From positions 219,736,000 to 219,799,999 of the forward strand of contig NC_073304.1 of the NCBI RefSeq assembly GCF_027595985.1: a stretch of DNA of 64,000 bases. The letters run 5' to 3'. Shown here piece after piece: positions 12,682 through 26,924 of this stretch; position 1 is the first letter of the stretch; each line of letters begins with the position of its first letter. Both the position numbers and the translations under genes were made by a program. Origin of the DNA: Sorex araneus (taxonomy: Eukaryota; Chordata; Mammalia; Eulipotyphla; Soricidae). Under the pieces are notes generated by a model, which was given only the letters and a program-made list of their open reading frames with translations, searched no databases and had not been told where the DNA came from.

Positions 12682-15600
12682 AAATATATTTACATATATA
12701 ACTTTCATCCAAGTACATGGTACATGATTATAAAACCTCATTCAGGGGCTGGAGCAACAGTATAGAGAGTAAGGCATTTGCCTTGCACACACCCAACCCA
12801 AGCTCAATCCCAGGCATTCCATATGGTTTCCCAAGCACTGCTGGGAGTAATTCCTAACTGCAGAGCCTGGAGTAAACCCTGAGCATCACCAGGTATGACC
12901 CAAAAACCAAAAATAAAACAAAACCTCATTTAACATGTTTTCCTATGCCATTAAAATTAAAAAATGATGGGGCTGGAGAGATAGCACAGCGGGTAGGGCG
13001 TTTGCCTTGCACGCGGCCGACCCGGGTTCGAATCCCAGCATCCCATATGGTCCCCCTGAGCACCGCCAGGGGTAATTCCTGAGTGCATGAGCCAGGAATG
13101 ACCCCTGTGCATTGCCGGGTGTGACCCAAAAAGAAAAAAAAAAAAATTAAAAAATGATTATATTAAGGGTCGAAGAGAGAGTACAGTGGGTAGGACACTT
13201 GGCTTACACCCCGCCAACCTGGGTTCAAGCCCTGGCACTCCAAATAGTTCCCCAAACCCAACAGGAATAATCCCTGAGCACATAGCCAGCACAGAGCAAT
13301 TTTTATATATAAATATATTTAATTTAATTTATATACTCACATATATAAACTAAATAAATTTCAAAGCTAAATAATTTTGGTCGCAGTTGTCTATATAATG
13401 TATCCTCACTTTAAGTACACATATCACTGTATCACTGTCATCCCGTTGTTTTGTCGATTTACTCAATCGGGCACCAGTAACATCTCTATTCCTCCCAGCC
13501 CTGAGATTTTAAGTACACATAAATTAAGAATTTGCGATACCCATAATATTGGTATACCCATAATAAAGATCACACCTATTTTCAAAGAAGCTACTATTTC
13601 TGGGTTTCTTTGTTATGAGTAACTTGTCCCAGTGGCCCCTCAGAACAAAGCTTTGAAACACTCTATGGGGATACAAAAGGCCCCCAGTTGTAAAGCACCT
13701 GTGGCTGTCTGATAATGAGCCAGTCAGTGGCAAATTAGAAGGAAAAAACTAAACCAGCCTATCTCATCAAGTGATAGCTGTTGCTTACAGAAAAGCCAGA
13801 AATGAAATCAGCTAGCTGCTAATGACCTATCTTAAGTCAATGGTGAAACCTACCTTAGGTCACTGGGGAGAAAGCACCCATCTAACAACTAGGACAAATC
13901 AAAACTGATGACAAAAGAGAGGCCCAGAAAAGCAAGCCAAGGCATTCTGGGAGATTTCTTTTTCTTTTGGGGGGACTTGGGAGCACACCCCACAACTCTG
14001 TGCTAGGAAATGGGGATGGAGTCATTTCCAGCTGCGCTCAGATGGCCATTCGGGGCAGTGCTGAAGAGCAAGGGCCCTGCTTCCTCTACTACCCCATCCT
14101 GCAGAACTTGGCTACCAAATTCCAGATGAATCCTCCAAGACTATAACAAGTATTTGCTCAGTAGATTTGATTTGAAATCTGATGCCCCCACCCCTCCAAA
14201 AAAACAAATGTCTCTACTTGAACAGATCTGCTCTTCTATTTCCAATTCTTCTCTTTTTAAAATTTTTGTTTGCTTTTTCAGTATTGAGGACTGAACCCAG
14301 GTTTCTTGGATGCAAGACATGTGCACTGAGTCACATCCCCAGCCCCCCACGATTCCAACTTTAACTTTTTTGTTTTGAGACCACAGCCAGTGAAGCTCAG
14401 GGTTTACTCTGGCTCTGTGCTCAGGGATAACTCCTGGTGGTGTTGGGGCGGGGGTTGGGGGTAGAACTGAACCTGGGTCAGCCACATGCAAGGCAAATGC
14501 CTACCCACTGTACTACCTAGCCACCGTACTATTGCTCCAGTGCCCAATTTTAACTTTTAAAATAAGAATCACCAGCGGGTAGGGCGTTTGCCTTGCACGC
14601 GGCCGACCTGGGTTTGAATCCCAGCATTCCATATGGTCCCCTGAGCACCGCCAGTAGTAATTCCTAAGTGAAGAGTCAGGAGTAACCCCTGTGCATCGCC
14701 CCAAAAAGCAAAAAAAGGATCACTCCATACTGGCTGGAGTGATAATACAGTGGGTAGGGTGCTGCTTGCTTGCCTTGCGTGTGGCTGACCCAGTGACCCA
14801 GATTCACTCCAAGGCACTCTATTATGGTCCCCCGAGCAACGCCTGAGCATATCTGGGTATAATTCCCCTCCCCACTCAAAAATGAATCACTACAAGTTTG
14901 TGTTGAAATATTGAATGCAACCAAAGTAAATAGAAAGTAAAGTGAAATATATCAGTTACATGGTGGGGGGGGTGCGGGGGGGTGGGATGGGACGTGTACT
15001 TTTTTTTTTTTTGGTGGTGGGATATGGGCACTGGTGAAGGGATGGTTGTTTCAGCATTGTATAACTGAGACTTAAGCCTGAAAGCATTGTAATTTTCCAC
15101 ATGGTGATTCAATAAAATAAAATTCTTAAAAAAAAAAATGAGTCACTGCATAAATGATCTCCAGGGTCTTTTTTTTTGGGGGGGGGGGTATTTAAGTTTG
15201 AGTGCATACCAGTGGTGCTCAGGATCACTCCTGCAAGAGCTGACTCAAGGGATCATATGGGGTGTCAGATATCAAACCCGGGTTGGTCGAATGTAAGGCA
15301 ACCAAGTCCCCTACCTGACGTACTCTCTCAAGCTCCTCGAGGGTCATTTTTTAATTTTAGGGGAGGGCAGGGGGGTACCACCTCAGGGAGGGAAGGAAGC
15401 ACAATGGATAAAGCCTAAGCACAATACAAAATTTTTTCAATTTCATTTTGTTTTTGTTTTTGTTTTTTCCCCTTTCTGGGTCACACCTGGCGATGCACAG
15501 GTGTTATTCCTGACTCATGCACTCAGGAATTACTCCTGGCAGTGCTCGGGGGACCATATGGGATGCTGGGAATCAAACCTGGGCCGGCCGCGTGCAAGGC

Positions 15601-18600
15601 AAACGCCCTACCCGCTATGCTATTGCTCCAGCCCCAAAATTTTCAATTTTAAAAGATTCCAGGGCCCAGAGCGATGGTACAATAGATACGGTGTTTGCTT
15701 TGCACACAGCTGACCCAAGTTCGATCCCCAGCATCCCATGTGGTCCCCTGAGCCTGCCAGGAGGGATCCCTGAGCACAGAGCCAGGAGTAAGTTGGGAGG
15801 ACTTCTGGGTGTGGCCCCAAAACAAACAAAACAAAAATAATAAGATTCCAGGTCAGTAGGCCAAATAGTACCAAGGTTAAGACATCTGCCATGAACATGG
15901 CCTACTCTAGTTCAGTACTCAGCATCGCAAATGAATGCTGCTCTGAGCACTGCCACCAAACAGATACCAGGTCAGAGTGACAGCTCAAAGGGCTGGAGTC
16001 CGTGCTTCGCATGCTTTGATTGTGTTCAATCCCTAGCACTGCATGACCCACACAGTACAGCTGGGAGTAGCTCCCAAGACAGGCGTGGCCAAAAAATTAA
16101 ATGAAAGAAAGAACAAAACAGATTCCCAAAAATCTAGAATAGGGCCAGCAAGAACAAGGGATCAAAGTGCTTGCCTCACAGGCCGGAGGGATAGTTGTAG
16201 TTTAGAAATGCAGTTTTCAGTCGCCTTCCATGAAGTCAACTTGGGTTTGATCTCCACCACCACGAAGAGTCCCACAAGCCTCTCCAGGAGTGATCCCTGA
16301 GCACAGAGCCAGGTGCCAAGATCTGAGCACCACTGGATACGTCAACCCACCAAAAAATGACAACTCTTAGAATATAGTATGATTCAGAATACTGACTCTA
16401 AATGCCAAATCTGGACACTGGACTGCTCTAAGTCTAGACCCCTTATTTAAAGACCAACGGCTGGAGAGAGTACAATGGGTAAGGCTCTTGCCTTGCCCGA
16501 GGCTGACCCCCAGTTTGATCCCCCGCACCTCATAAGGTCCCTCAGCACAGCCAGGAGTGATCAGGAGTAAGCCTTGAGCACAGCTGGGTGTGGCCTAAAA
16601 TACAAACAACAACAAAATTTTTTTAAACCAGCGAGAGTACATAAGATTAAAGACTAGAGGACGGGCAGGAGGATCGTACACTAGGTAAGGCACTGGTCTT
16701 GTACGCAGCAGACCTGAGTTTGACCCTAGTACACCATATGAACCCCAAGCCTGCCAGGAGCAATCCCTGAGTACAGAATCAGGAATTAGCCCTGAGCACT
16801 GCCAGATGTGGCCCCCAAACCAAAAATAAATAAAATAAAAACTGAAAAAAAGCTCTGAAGACACTCAGCATTCCCTGAACATACACTTTTGGTAGAAAGG
16901 GGGGTGTGGGAGGCCCGGAGCTCACAGACATTCCCTTCCAGGTCCCTTCAGCCTCCTCCTGTCTCCTCCAGTGAATGTCAAACCAAAAAGTGCTCCGACC
17001 TGTTCTTTCTTGTTTTGCATTATTTTGGGTCACACCCAGAGCTCACTCCTGGCAGGGTTTGAGGGACCACATGTGGTGCCAGGGATCAAACCAGAGTTGA
17101 CCGCCTCTGCCTGAAAGAGCCTTCAACCCTGTACTATCTTTCTGGCCCTTTCCAACCTGTTCTTTTTTTAATCTCATCAGGATACTCTCTTGCTAACGTA
17201 GATATTTTTCCCTCAGATAATTAATTTATGGGTGTGGCTGAGGTTAATGAACAGACAAGATATTGGAAAAGAAATCTGACAACCCTATTATTATCCTAAA
17301 GATAATACATATTAGTATTCTGATGCAATATAAGTTGAAATATCTCTGCCATGGTCCCGACCATAATTTCTCTGGGATATTTTTTTCAAAAGTCAAGGCC
17401 AACAGATGGTGTAGGAGTACAAGTGGGACGGCACTTGCCTTGCATATTTCTGACCCGGTCACTGCATATAGTCCTCTGAGCCCAGCCAGGAGGGATCCCT
17501 GAGTGCAGAGCCAGAAGTACGCCCTGACCACGCTGGATGTGGCCCCAGCTCCACAGCCACCCCCCACCCCAAGTACAAGAGAAAGCCTAGAAATACTATA
17601 GTGGCAAAGTAATTTAATCTGTATCTTCTATATGGTTGTTTTACTCAACTAAAATCGCGCAGTTATAGTTACAGAAACAGTATCTTTTGTTATAAGAAGA
17701 GTGGGGAGATCTTGGGCCTCCCACACAAGGCTATTCCCAGTCATTACTCTGGAAGGGGAGGAAGAGGGCACTGAACTCAACCCCCGGCTCCTGCATGCAA
17801 AGCTTAAACACAGTAGCCCGCACCCAAATTATGGAGAAACCGTAACACAATTCTGTTTCATTTCGCATACTCTTTCTAAAACCTCAAAATGTACAAAATA
17901 TCTGTTAGTGATGCATCACTAGTTAAAACTAAAATTGAAAGAAAAACTATGTCTGGATCTGATTTTTCTGACCTTGGCTGATGGCCCTCCTTCCTCAAAC
18001 ATTTTGCCACTCTGTGACATTCCTCAGTGAAATGTCAACAGCTATATTCAACATGACATGATGTGAAATCTAACCTTCACTGAAACTCAAACACCTTCCA
18101 AGGAAGCTCGTTTCCTAAAACAAAAAGTCAGTGAGGGGCCACGGCATTACTGCGGGCGGGGCACTTTTGCCCTGCTTGTGGCCAACCCTGGGTTCATTCC
18201 CTGGGTTCCCCCCTGCACCCCATATAGCTCCCCAAGCACTACCAAGACTTTTCCCAGCACAGAGCCAGGAGTTAAGTCCTGGGTACTGCTGGGTGCCACC
18301 TAGATAAAATGAAAATGGAAACAAAAAGTGAACTCCAAGGCCAGACCACAGCCCTAGACGCTGGGGCCTCAACACTAACACCCATTCCAGGCACACGCTT
18401 GACAGCTCTCAACCGAGCACCGGCCCCTGCAGTCTCAAGCCGCTAGCCCTGACTTTGCTGTATCTCTCCACCACACACTTAGCTGTAATGGGTCTGTAAC
18501 AGGAGTAACTGTTTTGGATGGCAAGCAGGCAAGCTACCAGGAAATGCCAGAGATAAAGACAGATCACAATGCTTTTAGGCTCCAAACTAGGAATAGGGAC

Positions 18601-20835
18601 CCCATTGAGCCTCCAAACAGCCCATTTTTAAATTTAGGCAACACTGCTGGGGGTCAACAACTTAAAGCCAACTGTAACATTTAAAGACTAGTCTAGGTCG
18701 CCCAGCTCTTGAGGCAGGAACCTAAACCTGACCTATTTCAGACAAGGGGCATGAGAAAAGACCTTTCTCAGACCTAACACCATTCATCCTACTAACAATT
18801 TGCATTAATAAACAGCTGATAAGATTCACTTAAACTCTGATCAAACATTTTATGTATTAGCCGACTGAACAGGAGGGAGTGGTCCCAAGCAATACGGGGG
18901 GGGGGGGGGGGGGGAAGGGGGGATGGGGCACCGAACTATTCCTGGAGCCACTAGAGCATCCAGGCCAGCTGGTTGAATGCTGGGCGCAGAAGTGCTGTGG
19001 GCTATCAGAATTGCCCTCAATGGTGGCCTCCAGGTCTACACCCGGAGTTTTGAGGATCAGAGGGTGCTGGAGATTGAACTCAAGATCCTCAAGACAGGCA
19101 TCCTAATTCCTGGGCCCATCACACAGCCTGATGTCAGCTGGCTTCCTGGTGTGCCAATCCCACTGTGGGAAAAGAGGTTCTGCCAGGATGGATTAGAGCC
19201 AGGTGCTGGGATAGGGAGGTGGGAGGAAAACAGGTCATTTTGGAAAACTGAAAACTCAGCCTTGCATGTGTAAGACCCTGGATTTGAACCTCTGCACTGT
19301 CCCAAGGTTGGGGGTGGGGTGGGGGTTGGAGAAGGGTCGGACTGAGGGTCATTTTCTAAACTTCTTTTAAACAGCAGAGTGGGGTGCTATAGAAACTGGT
19401 ACCCAGGGACCAGAAAAGGAGCCTTACTAGAAATAAATGAAGACTATTTTGGTAGAATTCTAAAATCAAATGTATTCAAGACTCTGGAAGCAACAAGTGC
19501 CAGAGACTGTTATAATACCCTCAATCCAAGTCTCCTTCAAATTGTGAGCAGATTCCAGTAACAGCTGAGCACTGCATCTGCTTGTCAATGAACCTGGATT
19601 TCTTTCTTCCGCTTGAGCTCACTGAAAATCATCTTGGAGACAAAGGCTAATGCTTTGGTTGTAAAATCACGAATTTAAAGAAATTCACTTTTAGCAAAAA
19701 CACATTTTGTAGGGGAGGCATCACATTCTTTCAGACATAAAAAAAAAAAACAAAAAAACTTATTTCACTCCTCTGGGGACCCCTGTCCCTTCCCCCTTTT
19801 ATTCTTCGGTTCCATTGGGATTTGATCAATACCATCTCCCTAGTCAGGAAGAAACCCAAACTCCCCTGTCAGCTCAGATTGAGACCTAAGTCCACTTTGG
19901 GTGATAACAACTCAGAGAACCAGGAGCTGCACTTCCCCGGATCATGACAACACGCAGCGTCTTACAGCGTATTCCTGGTCCCCCATGTCCGAGTCTAGAA
20001 ATCACGCATTAACCAGACACCCTCCGTGTCCTCGCCGGTAAACCAGGGCACAGGGGGCCGGGGGGAGGGAAATGGGGGGGTTCTCATTCCCTGCAAAGTT
20101 AAGTGGCCCAGAAATGGATGGCATCTCACCATCGCCATTTCCTAACAGTGCTGCTAAAAACTTAAGCCTTTCGTCCAAGCTGCAGCTTCTTTTTTTTTTG
20201 AGGGGGGGGGCCGGATTTCCCCCCGGCGTCCCGAGTGGACGAAAAGGCGGCCCGAGAGACGCTAATAACTCCCATGGCTCCCGCTCCTTCTCCGATCACA
20301 CCTGGGGACACCCTCTCGGAAGGTGTCCCTCTGTTCTCCCGGCCTCTGCGCCCGAGGGAGGCGGGCCCGTGAGCACACCTGAGCCCCCGCACGGCAGGGA
20401 CCAGCGCGAGGCTCCGGGGCGGGGAGTGGTGGGGTGGGGTGGGGGGACACCGAAACTCCGGACAGGTGTGCGGGACGGGGCGCGATGGAGTGGAAGGAGG
20501 TGAGGCGCAGCCGGGCGGAGAGGCAGGGAAGCAGCGCAGAGAAGAGAGGAGCGGAGGGAGGAAGCCGAGGGGTGCGCGCCTCGGTCGGTCTCTCACCAGA
20601 ACGCCGCGTTCAGACCCAGGCACCACAGGGCGCTTCTGGCCGGTCGCTCCCACACTAGGGCTGCCTGCACCCGGCTCAGGAGCGGCTCGTAGGGCCCCAG
20701 CGCCTCCACCAGCGCCCGCTGCGCCGCCTCCACCTGCTGGTCCCGCTCCCGGGAGCCTGACATGGCGCGGCGGCCCCGGAGAGCTGGCCCCGAAGTTGGG
20801 TCTGGGGCCGCGGCCAGCCCCTCAGTCTCGGCCAT
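2006..20835 (-). CDS. RETREG3: RETREG3 (FAM134C), coding exons 1-2 of a 5'-partial gene
   Basis: RETREG3 is a reticulon-homology ER-membrane protein of the FAM134 family that bends ER tubules and acts as an ER-phagy receptor (family knowledge). Two joined minus-strand coding exons are visible. Exon 1 gives an 80-residue N-terminus starting MAETEG and ending CLGLNAAFW. Exon 2 continues [15 protein letters not shown] and ends in IWPEI. The join splits the Trp codon (TG in exon 1, G in exon 2), and together they match the human N-terminus almost residue for residue as I remember it. The reading frame continues left of the window, so the second hairpin and the C-terminal LIR motif are not seen. 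The gene is head-to-head with TUBG1, 347 bp between start codons, and intron 1 is 18,484 bp. No frameshift or stop is seen. Confidence 0.95.
2150..2331 (+). repeat. Degenerate SINE followed by (CA)n
   Basis: An old SINE (about 2150-2268) ends in a CT-rich run and then about 25 CA units (2281-2331), a common fate of SINE tails. Confidence 0.75.
2385..2500 (+). mobile_element. MIR relic
   Basis: Contains a MIR core-like segment: 'ctgggtaaattacttcaac' followed by a degraded cagtttcctcatc equivalent. Confidence 0.5.
2620..2782 (+). mobile_element. Old SINE
   Basis: Starts 'ggggctggagagacagcac' and ends 'ccaggtgtgaccccc'. The middle is diverged. Confidence 0.7.
2895..2990 (-). mobile_element. 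MIR relic, reverse orientation
   Basis: 'gaagtgaggcctaaaaag' followed by 'gtcacatagaaaattagc' corresponds to the reverse of the MIR core (gaaactgaggc... ggtcacacagctagt). Confidence 0.5.
3271..3562. mobile_element. Two degenerate SINE fragments, opposite strands
   Basis: A plus-strand head at 3271-3370 (box B-like 'gggttcaacacc') and a minus-strand old copy at about 3400-3562 ending 'cactcctggcccc'. Confidence 0.5.
3631..4469 (+). mobile_element. Composite L1-like short retroelement with nested SINE and target-site duplication
   Basis: The unit 3645-4257 begins GC-rich (ccggctgccggaag..., with a 'gccatcttg' YY1-like site at about 3683) and ends with the 'atgggcactggtgaaggga' 3' UTR and A-rich tail also seen at 14880-15138 and, reversed, at 42614-43187. 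A form-A SINE (4258-4440) sits in its A tail. The 14-nt target-site duplication 'aaaaactacatagg' flanks both together (3631-3644 and 4456-4469), so element and SINE lie inside one integration. Confidence 0.75.
4258..4440 (+). mobile_element. SINE, form A, in an older A tail
   Basis: Near-consensus: tRNA-like head with B box 'gggttcaagtccc', 'tgagcacggcc' body, 'tgacccaaaaagc' end and about 20 A. Confidence 0.93.
4472..5246. mobile_element. Cluster of three old SINEs
   Basis: Plus-strand 4472-4606 and 5100-5246, minus-strand 4905-5064, all diverged. The gap 4607-4900 is AT-rich with no gene. Confidence 0.6.
5357..5528 (-). mobile_element. SINE, form A
   Basis: Well-preserved reverse copy. 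Imperfect duplications flank it: 'gacccatcactttt' before and 'ggcccaccactttt' after. Confidence 0.92.
5647..5682. repeat. (CA)n microsatellite
   Basis: About 18 CA units. The following sequence to 6270 is single-copy looking; 5990-6110 is relatively GC-rich but has no supportable exon. Confidence 0.9.
6275..6440 (+). mobile_element. L2-like relic
   Basis: 'attcagcatttactgagtgt' then a degraded 'tgccaggcactgtgctaag' equivalent and a 'gtgtgcttacaa' segment, the pattern of an ancient L2 3' end. Confidence 0.5.
6762..6971 (+). mobile_element. SINE, form A, with (TAA)n tail
   Basis: Copy at 6762-6930 whose tail has become about 13 TAA units. The duplication 'aaaaaagaatgtgg' flanks it just upstream and at about 6987-7000. 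Confidence 0.9.
7005..8224 (+). mobile_element. 5'-truncated L1 with target-site duplication
   Basis: The 15-nt 'aaaaggaactgatca' occurs at 7005-7019 and 8210-8224, bounding a 1.19 kb insert. The insert holds the ORF2 C-terminus (7137-7628, 163 residues open, with the [14 protein letters not shown] zinc-knuckle-like region), a G-rich 3' UTR with 'atgggcactggtgaaggga', and an A-rich tail. An in-frame TGA at 7122-7124 stands where related L1s have Trp, so the copy is dead. Confidence 0.9.
7137..7628 (+). pseudogene. L1 ORF2 C-terminal fragment
   Basis: Encodes an L1 reverse-transcriptase protein tail: NR.F.KEEI..A.RHMKKCS..., then [19 protein letters not shown], then the [12 protein letters not shown] end. 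It is a 163-residue remnant of a roughly 1,270-residue protein, without endonuclease or RT domains. Confidence 0.85.
8698..8860 (-). mobile_element. Old SINE
   Basis: Diverged reverse copy ending 'tatctctctggccc', with a small internal duplication of 'aagtatcttaagtatcat'. Confidence 0.6.
8872..9045 (-). mobile_element. SINE, form A (first of a serial pair)
   Basis: Reverse copy. The flank 'tatttttc' + 't-rich' is repeated after it and again after the next copy. Confidence 0.9.
9059..9230 (-). mobile_element. SINE, form A (second of a serial pair)
   Basis: Reverse copy flanked by 'tatttttcatttct' at about 9047-9060 and 9232-9245, i.e. inserted at the edge of its neighbour. Confidence 0.92.
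9260..9462 (+). mobile_element. SINE with internal 11-nt duplication and (GGA)n tail
   Basis: SINE to about 9412. 'cagctggcctg' is duplicated before the B box, and the tail is a GGA/GAA-rich run. Confidence 0.8.
9784..10049 (-). mobile_element. Form C SINE-like element, reverse
   Basis: Shares the 'ttggcatat..aatacaccatgggtagcttgcc' body with form B, but carries an extra segment ('cctcccagccctgagatttt', 'gctctttcagggtcagg') also seen at 57530-57700. Confidence 0.7.
10050..10150. repeat. TA/CA-rich simple repeat with inverted repeat
   Basis: Alternating purine-pyrimidine run. 'atatatatgtca' (10115-10126) and its reverse complement (10129-10140) form a perfect 12-bp inverted repeat with a 2-nt spacer. 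Confidence 0.8.
10143..10376 (-). mobile_element. SINE, form B
   Basis: Reverse copy: a tRNA-like head (ends 'taatcgctccggcc') joined to the 'gtagcttgc..ggcatatc..gtaacgtctcc' body instead of the form-A body. A TA/GT run follows (10377-10436). Confidence 0.88.
10640..11285 (+). mobile_element. Degenerate SINE pieces and (TAA)n
   Basis: Fragments at about 10790-10835, 11030-11140 and 11175-11285 keep tail motifs such as 'cagccaggtgtggccc'. The first follows a TATTAA-type run at 10760-10785. Confidence 0.5.
11553..12043 (-). mobile_element. Three old reverse SINEs
   Basis: 11553-11640 (partial), 11688-11868 (complete, ends 'tatctctccagcccc') and 11905-12043. All are diverged. Confidence 0.65.
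12068..12237 (-). mobile_element. SINE, form A
   Basis: Clean reverse copy, ending 'attgctccagcc'. Confidence 0.9.
12470..12694 (+). mobile_element. SINE, form A, with (AATA)n tail and exact duplication
   Basis: Element 12484-12648 with an AAAT-repeat tail. 'aaaatatatttaca' flanks it exactly on both sides. Body and B box (gggttcgatcccc) are close to consensus, so it is a young copy. Confidence 0.93.
12745..12912 (+). mobile_element. SINE, form A, moderately diverged
   Basis: Complete, with a degraded B box 'agctcaatccc'. Confidence 0.8.
12955..13157 (+). mobile_element. SINE, form A, with duplication
   Basis: Element at about 12969-13146. 'attaaaaaatgat' precedes it and recurs right after the A tail. 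Confidence 0.92.
13166..13299 (+). mobile_element. Old SINE
   Basis: Diverged copy with no clear tail. AT-rich sequence follows to 13420. Confidence 0.6.
13424..13512 (-). mobile_element. Form C fragment
   Basis: Only the 'cactgtcatcccgttgtt' end and the 'cctcccagccctgagatttt' segment are present. Confidence 0.7.
14280..14346 (-). mobile_element. tRNA-Ala-like (ID-type) SINE fragment
   Basis: 'gaggactgaacccaggt' followed by a degraded 'gagctacatccccagcccc' end. This is a different, older family than the abundant SINE. Confidence 0.45.
14375..14875. mobile_element. SINE cluster: old (-), 5'-truncated young (+), old (+)
   Basis: 14375-14543 reverse. 14571-14716 starts mid-head at 'agcgggtagggcg' and is otherwise consensus. 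14731-14875 has a duplicated 'ctgacccagtgaccca' region. Confidence 0.75.
14880..15138 (+). mobile_element. 5'-truncated copy of the composite L1-like element
   Basis: Contains 'tgtgttgaaatattgaatg', a G-rich stretch, 'atatgggcactggtgaagg' and an A-rich end, matching the last 260 bases of the unit at 3645-4257. Confidence 0.75.
15196..15338 (-). mobile_element. Old SINE
   Basis: Diverged reverse copy preceded by short T and G runs. Confidence 0.6.
15466..15635 (-). mobile_element. SINE, form A
   Basis: Clean reverse copy flanked by similar 'caaaatttt..caattt' sequences on both sides. Confidence 0.9.
15662..16830 (+). mobile_element. Run of six diverged same-strand SINEs
   Basis: Approximate copies: 15662-15828, 15850-15960, 15970-16100, 16140-16315, 16447-16605 and 16660-16820. 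Each keeps part of the head and the 'tgagcacagagccagg' body. All are antisense to RETREG3. Confidence 0.6.
17020..17560. mobile_element. Two old SINEs
   Basis: Reverse copy 17020-17150 and forward copy 17400-17555, both diverged. The gap between them is AT-rich and unremarkable. Confidence 0.6.
18130..18305 (+). mobile_element. Old SINE
   Basis: GC-rich diverged copy with a 'ccctgggttc' duplication around the B box. Confidence 0.6.
18896..18914 (+). repeat. (G)19 tract
   Basis: Uninterrupted run of 19 G in otherwise unique intron sequence. Its length may be a sequencing estimate. Confidence 0.8.
19050..19122 (-). mobile_element. Possible ID-type SINE fragment
   Basis: 'ggtgctggagattgaactc' and a downstream '...ctgggccc' resemble the reverse of a tRNA-Ala-like SINE. 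Confidence 0.35.
20597..20835 (-). CDS. RETREG3: RETREG3 coding exon 1
   Basis: ATG at 20835-20833 has G at -3 and +4. It opens 79 complete codons plus two bases of the Trp-80 codon, then donor GTGAGA at 20596. Residues about 30-80 ([14 protein letters not shown] through NAAF) are the conserved cytosolic N-terminal segment before the first membrane hairpin. An in-frame ATG at 20997 would add 54 residues, but family members begin MAE, so the inner ATG is chosen. Confidence 0.95.
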
Positions 20836-21182
20836 CTCCGCCGGAGCAGCCACAACATCCGGGGCCGCGGCCCGAGTCACAATAACACCGACTGCGCAGA
20901 AGCGCGACGAGGCGGGGGAGGCCGCGGCCCGCTGCCGAGCGCCTGCGCACGGGCGCCGACCCGCGATTTTCCCGGCCGGCCCGCCCGCCCCGCGCACGCG
21001 CCGTCCGCACCCCTGAAGCCAAATGGATACGGAAGTGCCTGCGCCCGAACGCCGTTCTCATTGGCGCGGAGAAGAGCCGGGGGGCGGGGCGGGGTCCTTG
21101 GCGCCTGCGCAGTGCGGCGGGCGGGCTGGTGAGCCGCGGCTTGGCTGGCGGGAGCGGCTGCAACGCTGGTGCCTAAGGAACG
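20836..21182. promoter_or_regulatory. RETREG3/TUBG1 bidirectional CpG-island promoter
   Basis: 347 bp separates the two divergent start codons. It is very GC- and CpG-rich and TATA-less. Visible candidate sites are an NRF1-like CGCGCACGCGCC (20991-21002), an ETS-like ACGGAAGTG (about 21029-21037), an inverted CCAAT (ATTGG, 21060-21064), a second NRF1-like 'ctgcgcagtgcg' (about 21105-21116) and a reverse ETS-like CATCCGG (about 20851-20857). GC-rich sequence continues to about 20330 on the RETREG3 side. Transcription start sites are inferred, not seen. Confidence 0.8.
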
Positions 21183-26285
<5,103 letters not shown>

Positions 26286-26451
26286 GTCCCCTCACACAGG
26301 GACCTCAGCTGCCTTACTGGTTGGCCCAGGCCTCACCTGACTGACCACCCGCTCAGCACAGATCAGGGACCTTCTATATCTTTCTCACGCCGTCCATATA
26401 CTCTCTGTTGGCCTGGGGACATTTTTTCTTCTCCTGAGACTATATATGTTT

Positions 26452-26457
26452 AATAAA
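26452..26457 (+). terminator. TUBG1: TUBG1 polyadenylation signal
   Basis: AATAAA 167 bases after the stop, in 'tgtttaataaagcactgg', followed by GT-rich sequence. It implies a short 3' UTR of about 190 bases. Confidence 0.85.
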
Positions 26458-26924
26458 GCACTGGACATCCATCTCAGCACTGTTCTCTTTGAAGGTTTGG
26501 AGAGCTGGAGAGGGCGACCCCTGTTCTTGTCTCCATCACTCGGTCTGTCCTCGCTTCCAGCATCTTCTGCTCTGAGCCAACAACCTCCCCGCATTTTTGC
26601 CGTCTACCTAGTTCAGGACAGCATGGAGTTGACCCACCTTGAGACATTCCTTTCCTGGGTGAAAGGCTTGTGAGCGATAGATATCTTGTTCTCTGGCTGA
26701 TACTCTGGGTTCCAGGCCACTCCCTGTGTCAGGTAAAATTCTACTGTGTTGCCTGCCCACGTCAGTGTAGCATTGATCATTACACCAGCAGATCTGTGTC
26801 CCTCACCCCCCACTCCCATACACACATGCCCTGGGGAAGCAACAGATACCCCAAGTGCCAGGGGGGTACTGATGGTGAGACCAAGAAAACCCAAGCCTGA
26901 ACTAAAAGCGATGTGATCCCAGGG

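Larger units (their letters stand above)
2113..20596 (-). other. RETREG3: RETREG3 intron 1 (18.5 kb)
   Basis: GT-AG intron filled with repeats: SINEs in both orientations, a 1.2 kb L1, a composite retroelement, MIR and L2 relics and microsatellites. Stretches without a recognised repeat or gene are 2990-3270, 8225-8690, 9462-9780, 11285-11550, 13513-14255, 17560-18130 and 18310-20150. I saw no conserved-looking exon in these. Confidence 0.85.

Noticed and set aside
18977-19273. 98-residue frame with coding-like texture
   Set aside because: Part resembles a reverse tRNA-Ala-like SINE; no known protein or clear splice sites.
20072-20885. Several GC-rich open frames upstream of TUBG1
   Set aside because: Expected in CpG-island DNA; only the minus-strand RETREG3 exon 1 matches a known protein.
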